Assembly: GCA_963921425.1 (NCBI GenBank)
Contig: OY992838.1
Coordinates: 9,672,001-9,736,000, forward strand
Length of the DNA stretch: 64,000 bases
Direction: 5' to 3'
Source: Dryas octopetala
Lineage: Eukaryota > Streptophyta > Magnoliopsida > Rosales > Rosaceae
Shown here: one piece after another, positions 50,213-63,800 of the stretch
Numbering within the stretch: the stretch's first letter is position 1
Layout of the letters: every line of letters starts with the position of its first letter
Position numbers and translations under genes: made by a program
Notes under the pieces: generated by a model
The model's input: only the letters and a program-made list of their open reading frames with translations
Told to the model about the DNA's origin: nothing
Database searches by the model: none

Positions 50213-50980
50213 AACAAATTAGACTAAAGACATAAATTCAATTTAGACACATAATTATATATACTATTTCAACATGGTCTACAAATTTTTAAATATTTCA
50301 AATATATACCTGATTTATTATGTAAATTGAAAAATGAAATTCCGTTCATCAATTTATTGAGAGATCAGTTAAATGTCAGCTTGGCTTTTGCTAACAGGGA
50401 TTAATTGGCGACGTGGCACCAACTCAGCATACATTTCCTGCAAAATGAGCAACACATATCCACTTGACACAGGCCCATACACCCATCACCTCTTTTCCGC
50501 TCGTCGAACGCTGTCCTGACCATTTACTCTCCAAAAAACATCACGTTTCCCCCAAATTCGAATATAAATCCCTCACTTATGTTCAACGAGCGAGAAAGAG
50601 ATGATGAGTTTGTGGACCCGTGTCAGGGGTTAGGTGGACCCGTGTCGCTCATTTATCGCGAGTCCACCTAACCTCTGACACGGGCCCACAAACTCTCTCT
50701 CTCTCTCTCTCTCTCAATTATTATTAAATTGTGGGTCTGTGTCGCTCATTTGGCGGAAAATATTTGCTGAGATAGCGCCACATCGCCAAGTAATTCCGGT
50801 CAGCAAAAGCCAAGCTGTCATTTAACTGATCTCTCAATGAATCAATAGACAGAAATTCATTTTTCAATTTAGATAATAGATCGGGTGTATATGTGAAATA
50901 TTTGAAAGTTCATGTACTCCGTTGAAATAGCTTATATAGTTATGTGTCTAAATTGAATTTATGCCTAAGCTGAATTATGG
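50213..50980. mobile_element. Foldback element with about 270-bp arms and an inner hairpin
   Basis: Arms 50213-50489 and about 50713-50980 mirror each other through CATAAATTCAATTTAGACAC, AAATTGAAAAATGAA, GAGAGATCAGTTAAATG and CAGCTTGGCTTTTGCT. The centre holds a second inverted repeat: 50606-50639 against 50662-50695, 34 bp with two mismatches, followed by a CT run. No ORF; TSD not identified. Confidence 0.85.
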
Positions 50981-51316
50981 TTCGACCTGAATTATAGTTT
51001 CAGAATAGACAATTTAAGCATGTTTTTCCCTCTAACTCAGAAGAAAAAAAAATTTGCTGAGCAAAAAAATCAGAAAATATTAACAAGTCCACTTTACACT
51101 CTTTAATAATAAATCAATCCATCTAAAGTTTGTAATATTAAAAAGGTCAACTTCTTTTTTTACAATAATAAAAAATCTCCCGATATAATAGGGAGGCGCC
51201 GATCTATAGTGTCAAGCAGTGTTATTGTTGAAATTGGGGTGGATGTACTAAAGAAAGACAAAAAATATATATGTAAATATCAATTTTATGCGATATTTTA
51301 TAATGGGGGCAGATCC

Positions 51317-51662
51317 ATGACATCCTACTTTTGACACAAGTTTTCAATGGGGTCTACTCTATATATGATTTCAACAATCCGAACCATTTATTTTTTAGAT
51401 AGATATTAAAGGATTATCTTTACAAAAAAACTAGATTAATCAGAAATCATTTACCTACAAAGATAAAATGGTTAACAAAATAAATACTTGAAATATTGAC
51501 CATTTAATTTTTGTAGGTATTTGGTTTCCGATTTACCTAATTTTTTGCAAAGATAATCTTTTAGAGACTTGAAAAATAAACAGTTCAGATCGTTGAAATC
51601 CTATATAGAATGGGCCCTATTGAAAACTTATGTCAAAACTTATATAAAAAATAGAATGTCAT
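51317..51662. mobile_element. Palindromic MITE
   Basis: ATGACATCCTACTTTTGACA on the left mirrors the right end ...AGAATGTCAT. The arms share AGTTTTCAAT, GATTTCAACRATCYGAAC and AAAGATAATCTTT-type blocks over about 150 bp. No coding content; TSD not clear. Confidence 0.75.
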
Positions 51663-52069
51663 GCATCTTTCTTCTTTTATAATTTTTGTTGTAGGTTGTT
51701 ACTGTCCAATAATAACTATATTGTAAAAGATGGAAAAGAAAAAGAAGAACGCTTAGCTCAATAAAATATATTGACATATCACCGTATTTTTGCAAGTAAG
51801 CGCTTCTATCATGCTATTATTGATTTTGGGTCTTATTACAAAAAAAAAAGACTCAAAAAAATCGTAAGACGTTTCCTATATCTGAATATCAGATGGTTGT
51901 TATATAGTATATGCTGGCACGGAAAATGCAGCGTTGTATTAATGGAGTAAAATATAAAATAAGATAGTAGACAATTCCATATATTGTCGTGGAGATCGCA
52001 CCTGCATTCTCATGTATGTGTACAATATATATATACCAAGCAGTGCAAATTAATGCTGAGTTAATAGCC

Positions 52070-52461
52070 TCTATTGAGATTTTAATAAATTTTAAGAATT
52101 ATAGACTCCTGAATTTAAAGATTTTATAGATTCTTATTGATTTTCATAAAATTCATCAAAATTTAAGAAGAAAAGACTAAATTCTCATTGTCTTTGTTAT
52201 TGGAACAAAATTCATCAAAATCCACTCTTTAATAAAATACTTTAAAATTAATGAGTTTATTAATATATCTAGATTTTTATGGAATCTTTAAAATTTTAAA
52301 TCGAATACATTTAGATTTTTATGAAATTTTTAAATTTTTGAATTGAATATATTTAGATTTTTATAAAGTCTTTAAAATTCTGAATTGGACGAAACCTTGA
52401 TTTTTATGGACTTTCAAATTCTTTTAAAATATTTTAGAATCTCAATTAAATACACCCCTTA
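52070..52461. mobile_element. MITE-like element with a 41-42 bp minisatellite
   Basis: Right end CAATTAAATACACCCCTT and left CTATTGAGATTTTAATAA form imperfect mirrored ends. Between 52264 and 52430 a unit TTTAGATTTTTATGRAATYT with AAATTTTGAATTGAATA-type remainder recurs three to four times at about 41-42 bp. Confidence 0.55.
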
Positions 52462-54801
52462 AAATAGAATATAAATTTATATAATTATCTGCAAATTACA
52501 CTATACCGTAAATTTAAGTATTTTTACATTTAAAAAGGCATGAATCTAAGATATTGTCGTACTCCTGCGAGTTAGAGTTGATTAAGTCTCGGTAGCCGGT
52601 GGGTAGAGTCAAGAGTGGCCAACAGAAACGTGAAGTAACAGTCTTTGTACGATAAACTGGTCAAAGGACTATGATCCCTCAGCCAAAAATATATAAATTT
52701 AAAGATTGTGACACTCTCTAAATTATTTCTTTCCTTCAGAAGCTCCAATAATATTAATAATGATTATAAAAAAAGATTAAACAATTATTTACAGTTAATG
52801 CTATTTTATTACATAAGAAAGGCGTTTATCAGTAATGAAATACAAGGCATTTATTTGGATGAATAAATATAATAATACAAAATCTTTATCATTTGACCTG
52901 TGTGGTTAGGTGGAATTTCCTTTTCTATGATCATAACAAAAGTCTAGTGGAGAATATGTAAGGTCAAAAGGTCCTTTCGTTTGCCAAAAAGCATAACCCT
53001 GTGCATTCATTTGTTGGCATTGCCCTAATTGCATGTTACTAGTTTTTACTAATATAATTTTAATTAGCTTAAATTCTTTTTGGCCGGTTAATTAAATTAA
53101 TTAAGAGGAGAACCAAGACGGCATCTCATCAGTGAATTCTCTCCCTTTGACCCTAGAAAAAGGTTTAAATTAATTAAGACAGTTGTATATAATATGACAA
53201 TCAAAATCCTATAAAAAAATCCCGTTCCTAAAAAATAACGACAATCGAAATCTTCTTCTTTTGGTACATAAATTATTTTTTACATTCAACACTGTTAGTT
53301 TACCAAAAACTTCCCATGTGATGAGTCATTCAGTTGAATAACATCACTCCCCAGACTCATTTTTTGACACGCCTTGTTAGCCTTCGGATGTGTACTCATC
53401 CAATGGCTAAAATGCACTGTAGTTGGAAGATCCTGAAAGCAATATAGGATGAGATGAAGATCCCTCCTAGCTAAGACAAAAGGTATGCACTATTCATTCT
53501 CCAAATGTAAAACTTTGTCAAATTCTCACTAGCATTTACTGTAGATTGAATTAGTTATGACTTGACTTTTAAAATACTTTGTTCGACTCTACACCAATAA
53601 CCTTTACAATCACACTTTTTTTTTGGTTTCAGGTTAACAGTCAGCTTGACATATGATTGTTCAACACATGAACAACTAATGCATCAAAAGTCAAAACTAT
53701 GAAAATATTTGAAATTTAACAGATGACATTTTAGTAATGAGGAATACCCTTACCACCTAATCTCTCACTAAGTAAAAAGTTTTGAAGGTAAACCTCATAT
53801 ACATTGAATCACTTACAAAGTTTTTTTTTTAGTATAAGGGAGGCCGAGGGTTTGAACTCGAATGTGTAGAAACTAAGAAAGAAACTATTATTTTTGACCA
53901 ACTAGACGAACCCTATTTCACTTATATGATACAAATTTAAATGTTTTTGCACTATGAGAATTCAAACATAACATATCCGAATTTACAGCTAGCACCACTG
54001 AACATTCCATATTTACTTGCAATCTTGCATATACGGATATACTCATATACCAAACGAAGAATTTGTGTGTGTAAAAAGTAAAATAAATACCAAAATAGCA
54101 GCCTAGTTAGGAAATAAACAGACTAGACTGAACAGTAGAGAAGCAGCAAAGTCAACAGCCAACAAGTCTCTGTTTTATAGCAGCCTTTTACAGTTTCCTA
54201 CTTTCCTTTAGGACCTTTAAATAATATGGGAAACAAATATTAAATATAATATCATTCCCATTCCCAGACTTCCACAACAGCGGTTACAAATCATCACAAA
54301 ATTCCTAGCTCGCACAAAACATCAACTTTGTAAATTTTAATTTATTTTTCTTTTTTGGAGAAAGGTTTCAAATTGTTCTCTCTTTTATTTCTTTATTGCT
54401 CGTCATCATCACCATTCTTCTTTTATTATTCAACTGCTTGTGCGAAGTCATAAAGTCATAAGAAGAAGAAGAAGAAAGCGCCACCGCCAAAACCATTTGG
54501 TCCAGTTCTACCTTTAATTGGATGGGTAAGACCATAAGACCAAAATCTTGGATACCTACTTCCTGTTTTTACTCGTTTTTGGATTTTTCTTTTAGTGGCT
54601 TTCTGGGTTTTGGGGCTGTTTTTCTTTTTCAAAAGGGTTTTTGCTTGCTTTATATATAATGATTGAATTCTGTTCTGATGGTGCAGTTTGAGAATTAGGC
54701 AATCTTTGTGATATTGGGAGGTGGGTTTGGCTTGGAATTTGGATTGGAGGTGATTACAAGAGGTGGATGTTGGGGATTTAGCTCCAGTACTTTCTTCTTT
54801 T

Positions 54802-57800
54802 ATGGATAGGTTATGCTGTTTTAGTTCTTCCTACTCTCAGGTGATCATCTGTTTCTATACTTCTTATGTCCCTTATTTGCTGTCCTTTTATTTTCGTTGT
54901 TTCTTGTTTGATGTATATTTGCTCAATTAGAAGTCTTATAAAACATGCTTTTCAATTATTTGTTGGGACTATATGTTTGATTCAATTGAAATATATGTGT
55001 TATTATGGTGAGTTGGATTAATATACTCTTTTGGGATTACAGGGAAGCCGTGATCATTCACGTTTGTTTATTTGTGTAATTGATGCCTGTTCTCTGTGGA
55101 GTGTTGTGTGTTTGCTTGTTTTTCTGGGCTGATCTTATGAATTGTACGCTATATTTGAGGTGCTTTTTTTTGAGTATTCTACTTGTCTGTTGAATTTTGA
55201 GGATGTTAGAGGCCAGTGTCCTGCTCTTGTTATTTTCTCATGCTGAATTATCTGAAACTGGGTACAAGGGATATTCAGTTGTCACCAACACTTGAAGACT
55301 ACTTTTAGGCATGATTTATGGGTGTGGCTGAAGTTCAGAGTCTAACCAACTAGTTGGGCCCATAAAAAATTGAACCAACATGTTCCTAAGTGGCTGATCT
55401 TTGGTTTGGTGCAGCAAGAATGAGTGTAACGTTTTGTAATCAATGGTCATATGATAAAGTTATGTTTCATTGTTCTTGAAAAAAGCTTAAGAAGGAAAAC
55501 AATCTTAAAAAATTGGATTAAAATTGAAAATAATTGTTTCCTTCTGTAGACTGCTGGTCTCTGAACTATACAAGATTGGGGTTGTATTATTTATAATTTT
55601 TCTATGCAGTATGGAGGCCGCTCATCATCTAGCTCTGGTAAGGGAAGAAGCCATGAGGGGTTAATCAAGTATGGTTTCAGCCTGGTAAAAGGAAAAGCTA
55701 ATCATCCAATGGAGGATTATCATGTTTCTAAGTTTGTTCAGATCCAGGGACATGAATTAGGATTGTTTGCTATATATGATGGCCATTTGGGAGATACTGT
55801 GCCTGCATACCTACAGAAGCATTTGTTTTCAAATATCCTTAAGGAGGTATTGCTTCTTATTTCAGATTGTTCCATCTATTGGTCTATTCAGGTGCATATA
55901 AATTTTGGAATGGTGAATTCTTACACTTTTTATATAAATCATTCTAGGAAGAGTTTTGGGTTGACCCTAGCAGATCTATCTCAAAAGCCTATGAGAGAAC
56001 GGACGAGGCAATCCTCTCGCATAGTTCTGACTTGGGGCGTGGTGGGTCCACTGCTGTAACTGCAATATTGCTAAATGGCCAGCGGTTATGGGTGGCCAAT
56101 GTTGGAGATTCACGGGCAGTTCTTGCAAGAGGGGGTCTGGCAGTACAGATGTCTACAGATCATGAGCCCAATACTGAACGAGGCAGCATTGAAAACAAAG
56201 GCGGCTTTGTCTCAAACATGCCAGGTATTTTACAGCAACTATGTCCTAGAAAGTTCATTCAATTTTTAAGTACTCGCTCAAAATGTAACATTTTAAATGG
56301 ATATGATTGGTTTTTCAAGAAAAAAGATGATTAGTCAATTAATATCTTGTCAATATCTTGTGTATTTTAAAAGTTAGAGCATCCAACCCAAAACCAATTG
56401 GCAATGGGTGGAGAGACCCAAGACCTTATATATGATAATGCAAGACTTATCATTTCTAACCATAACTTGAGCCAAACACATGAACACCTTTATGTTGGGT
56501 GACGTATGGGCCAAACACTTAGCCTAACACGTGAATTTTGCCTACGTTGATACCATGTAGAAGTTAAAGCATCCAACCCAAAACCAATAGGCAATGGGTG
56601 GAGAGGCCCAAAATCTTATATACCGTAATACAAGACTTAACAATCCTAATATGGGATATTTAAAAAAAAAATCCTAATATGGGATATATTCTCAACATCT
56701 ATAAATTTTTGTGGAGCTTACTTTGTAGGAATTGGGTTATCCACAAGAAGTTAAACCGAAAGCAACTCCAAGTCTCCAAACAAGTAAATATGAAAAGAAA
56801 AAAAGGGGATAAAAACCTAGCCTGTTCCTTTCATAGGTCAAAAGTGTGGCCATTTAAATACCAAAGACTTAATAATTTGTTATGAATCATAAAACACTTC
56901 TGAAGAATGGTAGGAAATTCTGCATCTGTCTTGTTCAAATTGGAGGTGATTAAATAAATTTTTAACAGATCTTAAAATCTGTTTCCCCCCTGCCTTTGAG
57001 CAAACAGTAATATTTGTTTTGGAGGCTTTTCTAGTTCCATGGATACCGTGTTTTTCAAGTTGCTAACTAAAGGTTAGATGACACTAGGAACAAGATAAAA
57101 AGGGCTTCGATCCGAAATGGGACCTCTAATTCTCAAAAAGGGTATGGGCCAATCCTAGAGGATCTACCTTCTACTAACATCTTTTTTAATGATGATACTT
57201 TGTGTCCCTGGGAATTGGTCTCAACTATCTGCATGCCATCTTGTTTGTCTGATCTTGTGGCAGATCCAAGCTTAGAAGAAGCTACATTGACTTTCATTGC
57301 ACGACTCTTCCCTTGTTATTTTGAAGTAATCAAACTCCCCACATGGGATTTGGGCCAAAAATTAGGATTTCTCTTTTCAATTTTAATTATAAAGAATTAA
57401 CCAGTGAAAGGTATCTTGTATTGTTGGGCAACAAAAATAGAATAAAATTTTGTGTGATGTTAGTGATCTTTCAGAAAATTATTTATGATTGTCATTAATT
57501 ACTAGTTTTTGAGTATTTTTAAATGCCATACCTGCATTTTGCTTTTGGACTGAACCATACCTGCATCATATCATATGTTTATGATGTACATGAGTTTGCT
57601 TTATATGTTTTAATTATCTCCTGCATTTTTCTCTATAATTAGGACACTTCTGAACTGTAGTAGAATGCATTTCTTGTTTTCGTTTTTACCCTAGCCTTTT
57701 AACCTTTTTTGTTTGTTTGTGTGTAGACAGACATAGTCATTATGTAACAAAACAATCAGAACCAGAAGGTTGTGGCAAACTCACAATTAACCAAAAGGGA

Positions 57801-58583
57801 TAAACAATTCTGCAGGGCTGATTAATTTTGTCCTCTCATTTTAACTTATTTGAATGACACCTTGTGTTCCCTTTAACGCTAGAATATGAAACTTTGTTTT
57901 GGGTCTTTAAGAACTTTAACATACCAAAGAGGTTATCTTGAGATATTTGTCTTGTGCATCTCTAAGTGCATGTGTCAGCTATGGACCTTTTACGGTACTC
58001 AATGAATATTCAGTTTGAATGATTGGTATTATTGCTTGAACCAAACAAGTTATGAGTTGAGCTTATGTTGAGCGTCCTGTTGAATTGACATCTATTGCAC
58101 CCTTTTCTTTTCAGGAGATGTCCCTAGGGTCAATGGGCAGCTGGCAGTTTCTCGTGCTTTTGGAGACAAAAGCCTCAAGTCACACTTGCGATCGGACCCC
58201 GATGTACAGGATACATACGTAGATGTTGATACTGATATTCTAATCCTTGCTAGTGATGGTCTATGGAAGGTGAATCATTTTACCTGATCCTTCTTCTCCT
58301 TGCTGCATTGTATCAACCGCTATGTGCACAATAAAAGCGGGAAGAATTCACCTAATCAGTGCTTGCTTTAAAAATTAAACAATATGATTAAAATGAAATG
58401 TTCCTTAGAAGTCACTTTTTTCCTCTGTATCTGATAATCCAGGTAATGTCCAATCAAGAGGCAGTTGATCTTGCAAGAAGAATTAAAGACCCTCTGAAGG
58501 CGGCTAAGGAATTAACAACTGAAGCAGTGAAAAGAGATAGTAAAGATGATATTTCTTGCGTTGTTGTTAGATTTAGGGGATGA
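54802..58583 (+). CDS. PP2C protein phosphatase (PP2C10/39/58 type)
   Basis: Mn2+/Mg2+-dependent Ser/Thr phosphatase. Exons 54802-54840 (MDRLCCFSSSYSQ), 55610-55846, 55948-56224, 58115-58269 and 58443-58583 give 282 aa, all GT-AG and in phase. Catalytic motifs in order: HPMEDYH, IYDGHLGD, GGSTAVTAIL, VANVGDSRAV, STDHEP, VNGQLAVSRAFGD, ILASDGLW and KDDISCVVVRF; the metal-binding Asp residues are present. The small size and KYGFSLVKGKANHPMEDYHV point to the clade of At1g34750, At4g28400 and PIA1. Those are cytosolic or nuclear phosphatases with roles in defence and stress; the exact orthologue is not fixed. The 13-codon first exon matches the CCF motif of relatives. Intron 3 is 1.9 kb and contains a repeat. 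Confidence 0.94.
56371..56649. repeat. Two 88-bp direct repeats in PP2C intron 3
   Basis: 56371-56459 and 56561-56649 start AAGTTARAGCATCCAACCCA and share AATGGGTGGAGAGRCCCAA and CAAGACTTA, offset by 190 bp. The intervening 100 bases are unrelated. Origin unclassified. Confidence 0.75.
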
Positions 58584-59751
58584 GGATACCAATAAACCCT
58601 TATTGCTTTCCAGGTGCAGTATATAGCAATAATTGAAGTTTTCTTCACATGCAAGGCTGAGATTTATGAATGGGATTACACAACAACAAACACATACCTG
58701 GTTGGGGTGATTGTCATTGAATTCTGCAGCATGGAGTTTGACAAAGAAAAGAAAAAGGAAGGGAAAACAATTGGAATGCTTCTCACTTGTAAATTTATTT
58801 TTCTAAATTATGTTCTGGTGTTTGATATTGTTTGAATTCTTTGAGAAGGTGGATTAGTCTGATGTATGTTGCTTTTACATTTCCACAAATGACCAAGCGG
58901 CTATGTAGATGAAGTGCTACTGTTTGGATTGGAGGAATGCTTTTTGTTTTGGACTCAGGTTTTTTCTTTGACAGCATCAAATTGATTGGAAATTGTTTAC
59001 CCGTATTCCTTTTATTTTTATGTTCATATCTCTCTTTTTTCCGGTCCAAGCTTTCATCTTTCTTCCATTTATTCAATTACTAAAATATAAAAATAAGAGG
59101 AGTGCAAATGTGAAAAGCGCCAACCTTTAAAAAAGTAAAATACGATTAAAATTTCCCAAAAAACCAACAAGAATATAAACACCCTATTTGATTTTAATTT
59201 GGTTGACCTTTGATTTTCAATTTGGTTTTAAGACATTTTGTTTGGAAATCTTGTCCGCAAGAACTGATGGACTCATGACCAAAGTTAAGCTCCAAAAAGA
59301 AAACAAAAATTCATATATAATATTATGAAGAGGTGAATGCATAAATCTCATAAATGTCACCTTTTATATGGGTATGAGACACTCGTGAAGGGGGAATTTG
59401 AAACCCTTGAGCCCTTTTGGGTTTGCTATTTCATCATTTAGGAACATTTATTGTGGGTGCTTATTACTAAATTAAGAAATTGAAAATATTACTTAATTTG
59501 TGATAAATAAGTGTATATTTTACCAAAAAAGAAAGATAAATGAGCATAGTAGTGGAAAACATGTTTTTATTCTTATTATTGAACCAACCAAATATGAGAA
59601 TGGTAATAATTTTATGGTTATTATTCTTAATTTTTTCAAATACTGAAATGAGGATTATTCATACACATCTTAGGAATGAGCATGAATATGAGATTCCCAA
59701 GAAATACAATCTACGAACCAAACGAAGCCTAAATGGGTAGCAATATAGCAT
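58584..59751. other. PP2C 3' region and intergenic DNA
   Basis: PP2C 3' UTR, then AT-rich DNA without a gene. The 66-codon frame at 59540-59740 resembles nothing known. Confidence 0.6.
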
Positions 59752-60120
59752 GAGTTAATTACACTTACACCTCATGAGGTTTATCGTTTTTTCACATACA
59801 CCCCCTGTGGTTTCAATAATTACACATACACCCCTTGAGGTTTCAAAACTGTTGCATATAACCCCCTATATGAGATAAAAATGATGAAAAATTATACAAA
59901 AAAACATGCTAAGGGGTAAAATGACGTAATAAGATTACTCAAGGTGTAAGGTTCAACCTCAATACAAAAATTTTCTTTTTTGTTTATGTATTTTTTTCTC
60001 TTGTAGGGGATTATATGTAATAGTTTTGAAACCTCAGGGGGTGTATGTGTAATTTTTGAAACCCCATGGGATATATGTGAAAAGACGATAAACCTCAGAG
60101 GGTGTAAGTGTAATTAACTC
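59752..60120. mobile_element. Long-TIR MITE (Mutator-like), intact ends
   Basis: GAGTTAATTACACTTACACC mirrors GGTGTAAGTGTAATTAACTC. A perfect 10-bp TSD, AATATAGCAT, lies at 59742-59751 and 60121-60130. Same family as 17621-18487. 369 bp, no ORF. Confidence 0.93.
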
Positions 60121-60130
60121 AATATAGCAT

Positions 60131-60872
60131 ACGTGAATCAAATTAGATTTATTTATTTATTTTTTTTTTACTTTTCCCACCAAGATTTTGTAATTGATTC
60201 CACTTTACTAGCCAAAAAAAAGAAATTTCACCAATTCCCACCTAAATTTTCAATGTTTTGCAATGTCTAGCCTTTGTCTAATTTCGTCAAAATTTTTGTC
60301 CAAAAATAATAATATGTGCATCGCACGCGGCCACTTTTTAATGGGTATTTTGATCTTTTTGGTCACTATGAAATTTGTTTATGATTAGGACTTCAATGCT
60401 TCTATTCAATTATGCTCTCCGTACCCTAAAACTTCTAATTTTACACAAATCATTTTTTTTTTAAATAAGAAAAAATACAGCACAACAATAGGTCAATAGC
60501 AACTCCACCCATCGCCAGCAGCTACCCATCTAGGCGGTCCTTCACTCCAATCACCCCTTCCGCTCCTCCTGACCAGCTCCATCCCCTCTTTCATTCTCTT
60601 TCTCTTTCTTTCTTTCTCTCTCTATCTCTCTCTCATTATCTCTCTGAAACCATCCACCGGAGCAAAAAGGGAGGTCGCTGGTCACTGATTTGGAGGCTGG
60701 TAAGATCACTAGCCTTTCTTTATGCTTCGGCAGCCTGGTTGCAGAGAGAGTAAGATAGAAAGAAAGAAAGAAAGAGAAAGAGAAGAAAATATGAGAGGGG
60801 CTAGTCGGGGGGGAATGGGGTGGTCGGCATAATGTATTGCTGATAATGGCCATGTGGGCGGTGGGTGGAGGG
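60131..60872. other. Intergenic segment with CT/GA-rich core, cut by a hAT insertion
   Basis: 60580-60790 has CT runs, then GATTTGGAGGCTGG, then GA runs, the same arrangement and 14-mer as the core of the 26338 element. It may be part of a related non-autonomous element whose right part lies beyond the hAT, outside the window. The 138-codon minus ORF here is low complexity. Confidence 0.5.
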
Positions 60873-63800
60873 CAGGGACGGAGCCAGGATTTAGAACTCG
60901 AGGGGGCTAAATTTAAAAAAACATCGACGGTACGATGAAATTTCATTAATAAATAAAAAAGATACACCTAGTTAGGGGGGGACATAGTGAGCCTTACCCC
61001 TCAAAATGCATATCTATACAAAAACATAGACTAGAAAATAACAACAAAACAATGAAACATGCAATGCAAATACAAGATAAGACTATGCAAATTGAACCCT
61101 GCGCTTCTTCAAAACATAAAAATCCTTAATTACTCAATCTGTACTTATAGTATCAGAAAGCTCTCTTTCAATGTGGAGAATCATACAATCATCAAGAAAC
61201 TCATCTTCTATCTTGTTTCGAAGTCGAGTTTTAATAATCTTCAAAGATGAAAATGCTCGCTCCGTTGTTGCAGTAGAAACAGGAAGAGTCAACACTAGAC
61301 AAATCAATCTATATATCATGGGAAAAAAATCTGACTTCCTTGTTTCAACTAACTGATGACATAAATCAGAAATAGAAGATGTATTATGAAACTTGGGATC
61401 AGAACGCATGTCTACCTCATAAAAGGGGCATTCCATTCTTAAACTAACTAACTCAGCATGAGTGAAATCTTGAGGGTAGAACTTCATAGCAAGATCACAT
61501 ATATGTTCAGTTTTAAATGATCTGAAACTATCACGAGGATCCAATGATGAGCTAAGAGTAAGAAGTTCCACTGCTTGGGGGTTAAATCTAGTATCTAACT
61601 CCACCAACTGAAAATCTATAACAGCATAAAATACATTTACACGATAATGATGTTCAACTGTTATAGAACTCCTTTGTTGACAAGAACGACCTGTACCCAC
61701 CCTATAACGAGCACCCAAATCAGGCATAATGATTTCATGTAATTCACAAAATGATTCCACTGTTTTCAGAAAAGTATCCCATCCATTTTCTCTCAACTCT
61801 TGGAGAAATAATTTTGTTGTTGAAACAAAATTCAAAGCATGTACAATGTCTTGAGATTTGTTCTGCAATGCTTGAGAAAGAAAGTTAGTGATTTCCATAA
61901 CCTTATTCAACAAAAGCAAGTTAAACACAAAACCAAAAGATGTCATCCAATTAAGAAGACTATTGGCTTCCCCACGCATATCTTCGTTGATTCCACTTAA
62001 AAGCATTCTTTGAAGCATTGTACTAGTTGAAGCAAATAACTCAATCAAGCTTCTACTAGAACGAAAATGAGACCCCCAGCGAGTAGCTCCTGCTCGTGAC
62101 AAAACACACATTTGATTTTTCCCTGTACCTGTCTCAAGTTTTCCAACATCTAACAAATCTTGAATTTCCTCTTGCCGAATAGCTTATAATTCACAATGAC
62201 GCTTGGCAGAAGAATCAACAAAATTCACAATGGAAGTTAACATAGAATAAAAATCCCAAGTATCAGACACACCTCTAGCTGCAGCATTTAAAGCTAGTTG
62301 AAGGCGATGAGCAAAACAATGCACATAATATGCATATGGGCAATCTTGAAGGAATAATGCTTGTAACCCGTTCCATGCACCACGCATATTGCTAGCACCA
62401 TCATATCCTTGGCCACGCATATTTTCCACTTGAAGATTGTAGCTAGTAAGCACCTTGCATATATGATTCTTAAGAGTTATGGATGTAGTGTTGGGAACAC
62501 TCCCAATGGCAAAAAATCGTTCTTGAATAAGGCCATTACAATCAACAAACCTCAAAATAATAGCCATTTGTTCCTTACTAGATACATCAACTGATTCATC
62601 AACAAGAATACAATATGGTTTATCCCCAATTTCCTCACGAATCTTCTTCCTCACTTTGTTAGCCATAATATGTAGGATTTCCTTTTGAATTTCGGGTGCA
62701 ATATACTTTCCATTATGAGGAGCATTCTCTAAGACAACATCTGCAATGTTAGTATTCAATTTCGCAAACATTTTAACAAGTTCAATGAAGTTGCCTCGAT
62801 TGGATGAGCTACTAGATTCATCATCACCTCTAAAAGCCAATCCTTGATTTGCTAGAAGCCTAACACCCTCTATTGTTGTCCTAAGACGCAATCGGTTTTG
62901 CTCCACTTGTTTTGATGATTGTGTATTCATCTGTACATCAATATGTGTAGAGGGGTTTTTCAAGAGATCCCAATTCTGCATATTTTGATGATGAGTTGAG
63001 TTTACAGCCCCTATATGCTTTCGAACACCACATTTTTTCCCATCATTAACCCTTTTCCAATGTGGATACCCATCCATAGTAAATGTAGGATGAGAAGGCG
63101 GGTTAGTATCAAAAAGGAAGCAAGGAAAACAAAATGCCTTGTCACTACTAATTGAATACTCAAGCCAAGGCCATTGAGAATACCAAGAAGCTTGAAATCG
63201 GCGCATTTGTCGTCCGTCAAAAGAGGAAGGGTAATCTTTTAATTTCGGTTGACATGGTCCTAAGTGAATATAAGCTCTTCGAACATTATCATGTTCATTA
63301 ACAGGATACTTCCATATTGCTTGACGTAATCCCGGATCACGTTCAAGAGTACTAGTAGTAATCTCAATATTTGGATCAACCTCAACTCTTTCAGTCTCAA
63401 CTCTTTCACTTTGAAACTCAGAATGATGTTGCTCATCACAAATTGGTGTAGATGAAGAAGGATCGTTTGTTTTCTTAAAATATGAAAGAATACTTTTTCT
63501 TTTCTTCGGAATTTGTTGATGATTCGACTCCGACATGACAAACTAAAACCTATTCACCATATATTATAAACATGATATGTAAGGATATGCTAAAATGAAA
63601 ATCCCTAAATCAAATCCCTAAATTGATAAATACTAAAATACACATTCCATAATACTTTGTAAATTCAATTGAGTCTCAATATATGCATAACTTAATCCCT
63701 AAATGACTAAATTCACACCTTAAATTAAATCCCTAATAATAGAATAAAAAATCTAAATTCAGCTCCAATGCCCAAATATTTAGATCTAAATTAAATTTAA

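Larger units (their letters stand above)
50981..54801. other. Intergenic, then PP2C leader
   Basis: Apart from the two elements above this is AT-rich gene-free DNA. The PP2C 5' UTR probably starts near 54400; GATGG|GTAAGACC (54526) with GATGGTGCAG|TTTGAG (54686/54687) looks like a 5' UTR intron. Confidence 0.5.

Noticed and set aside
56371-56649. LTR retrotransposon with short LTRs
   Set aside because: The space between the repeats is only about 100 bp and shows no primer-binding site or polypurine tract; no LTR element is called anywhere in the window.
60551-60967. 138-codon minus ORF
   Set aside because: Its sequence is dominated by GA-repeat translation and it crosses the boundary of the hAT insertion.
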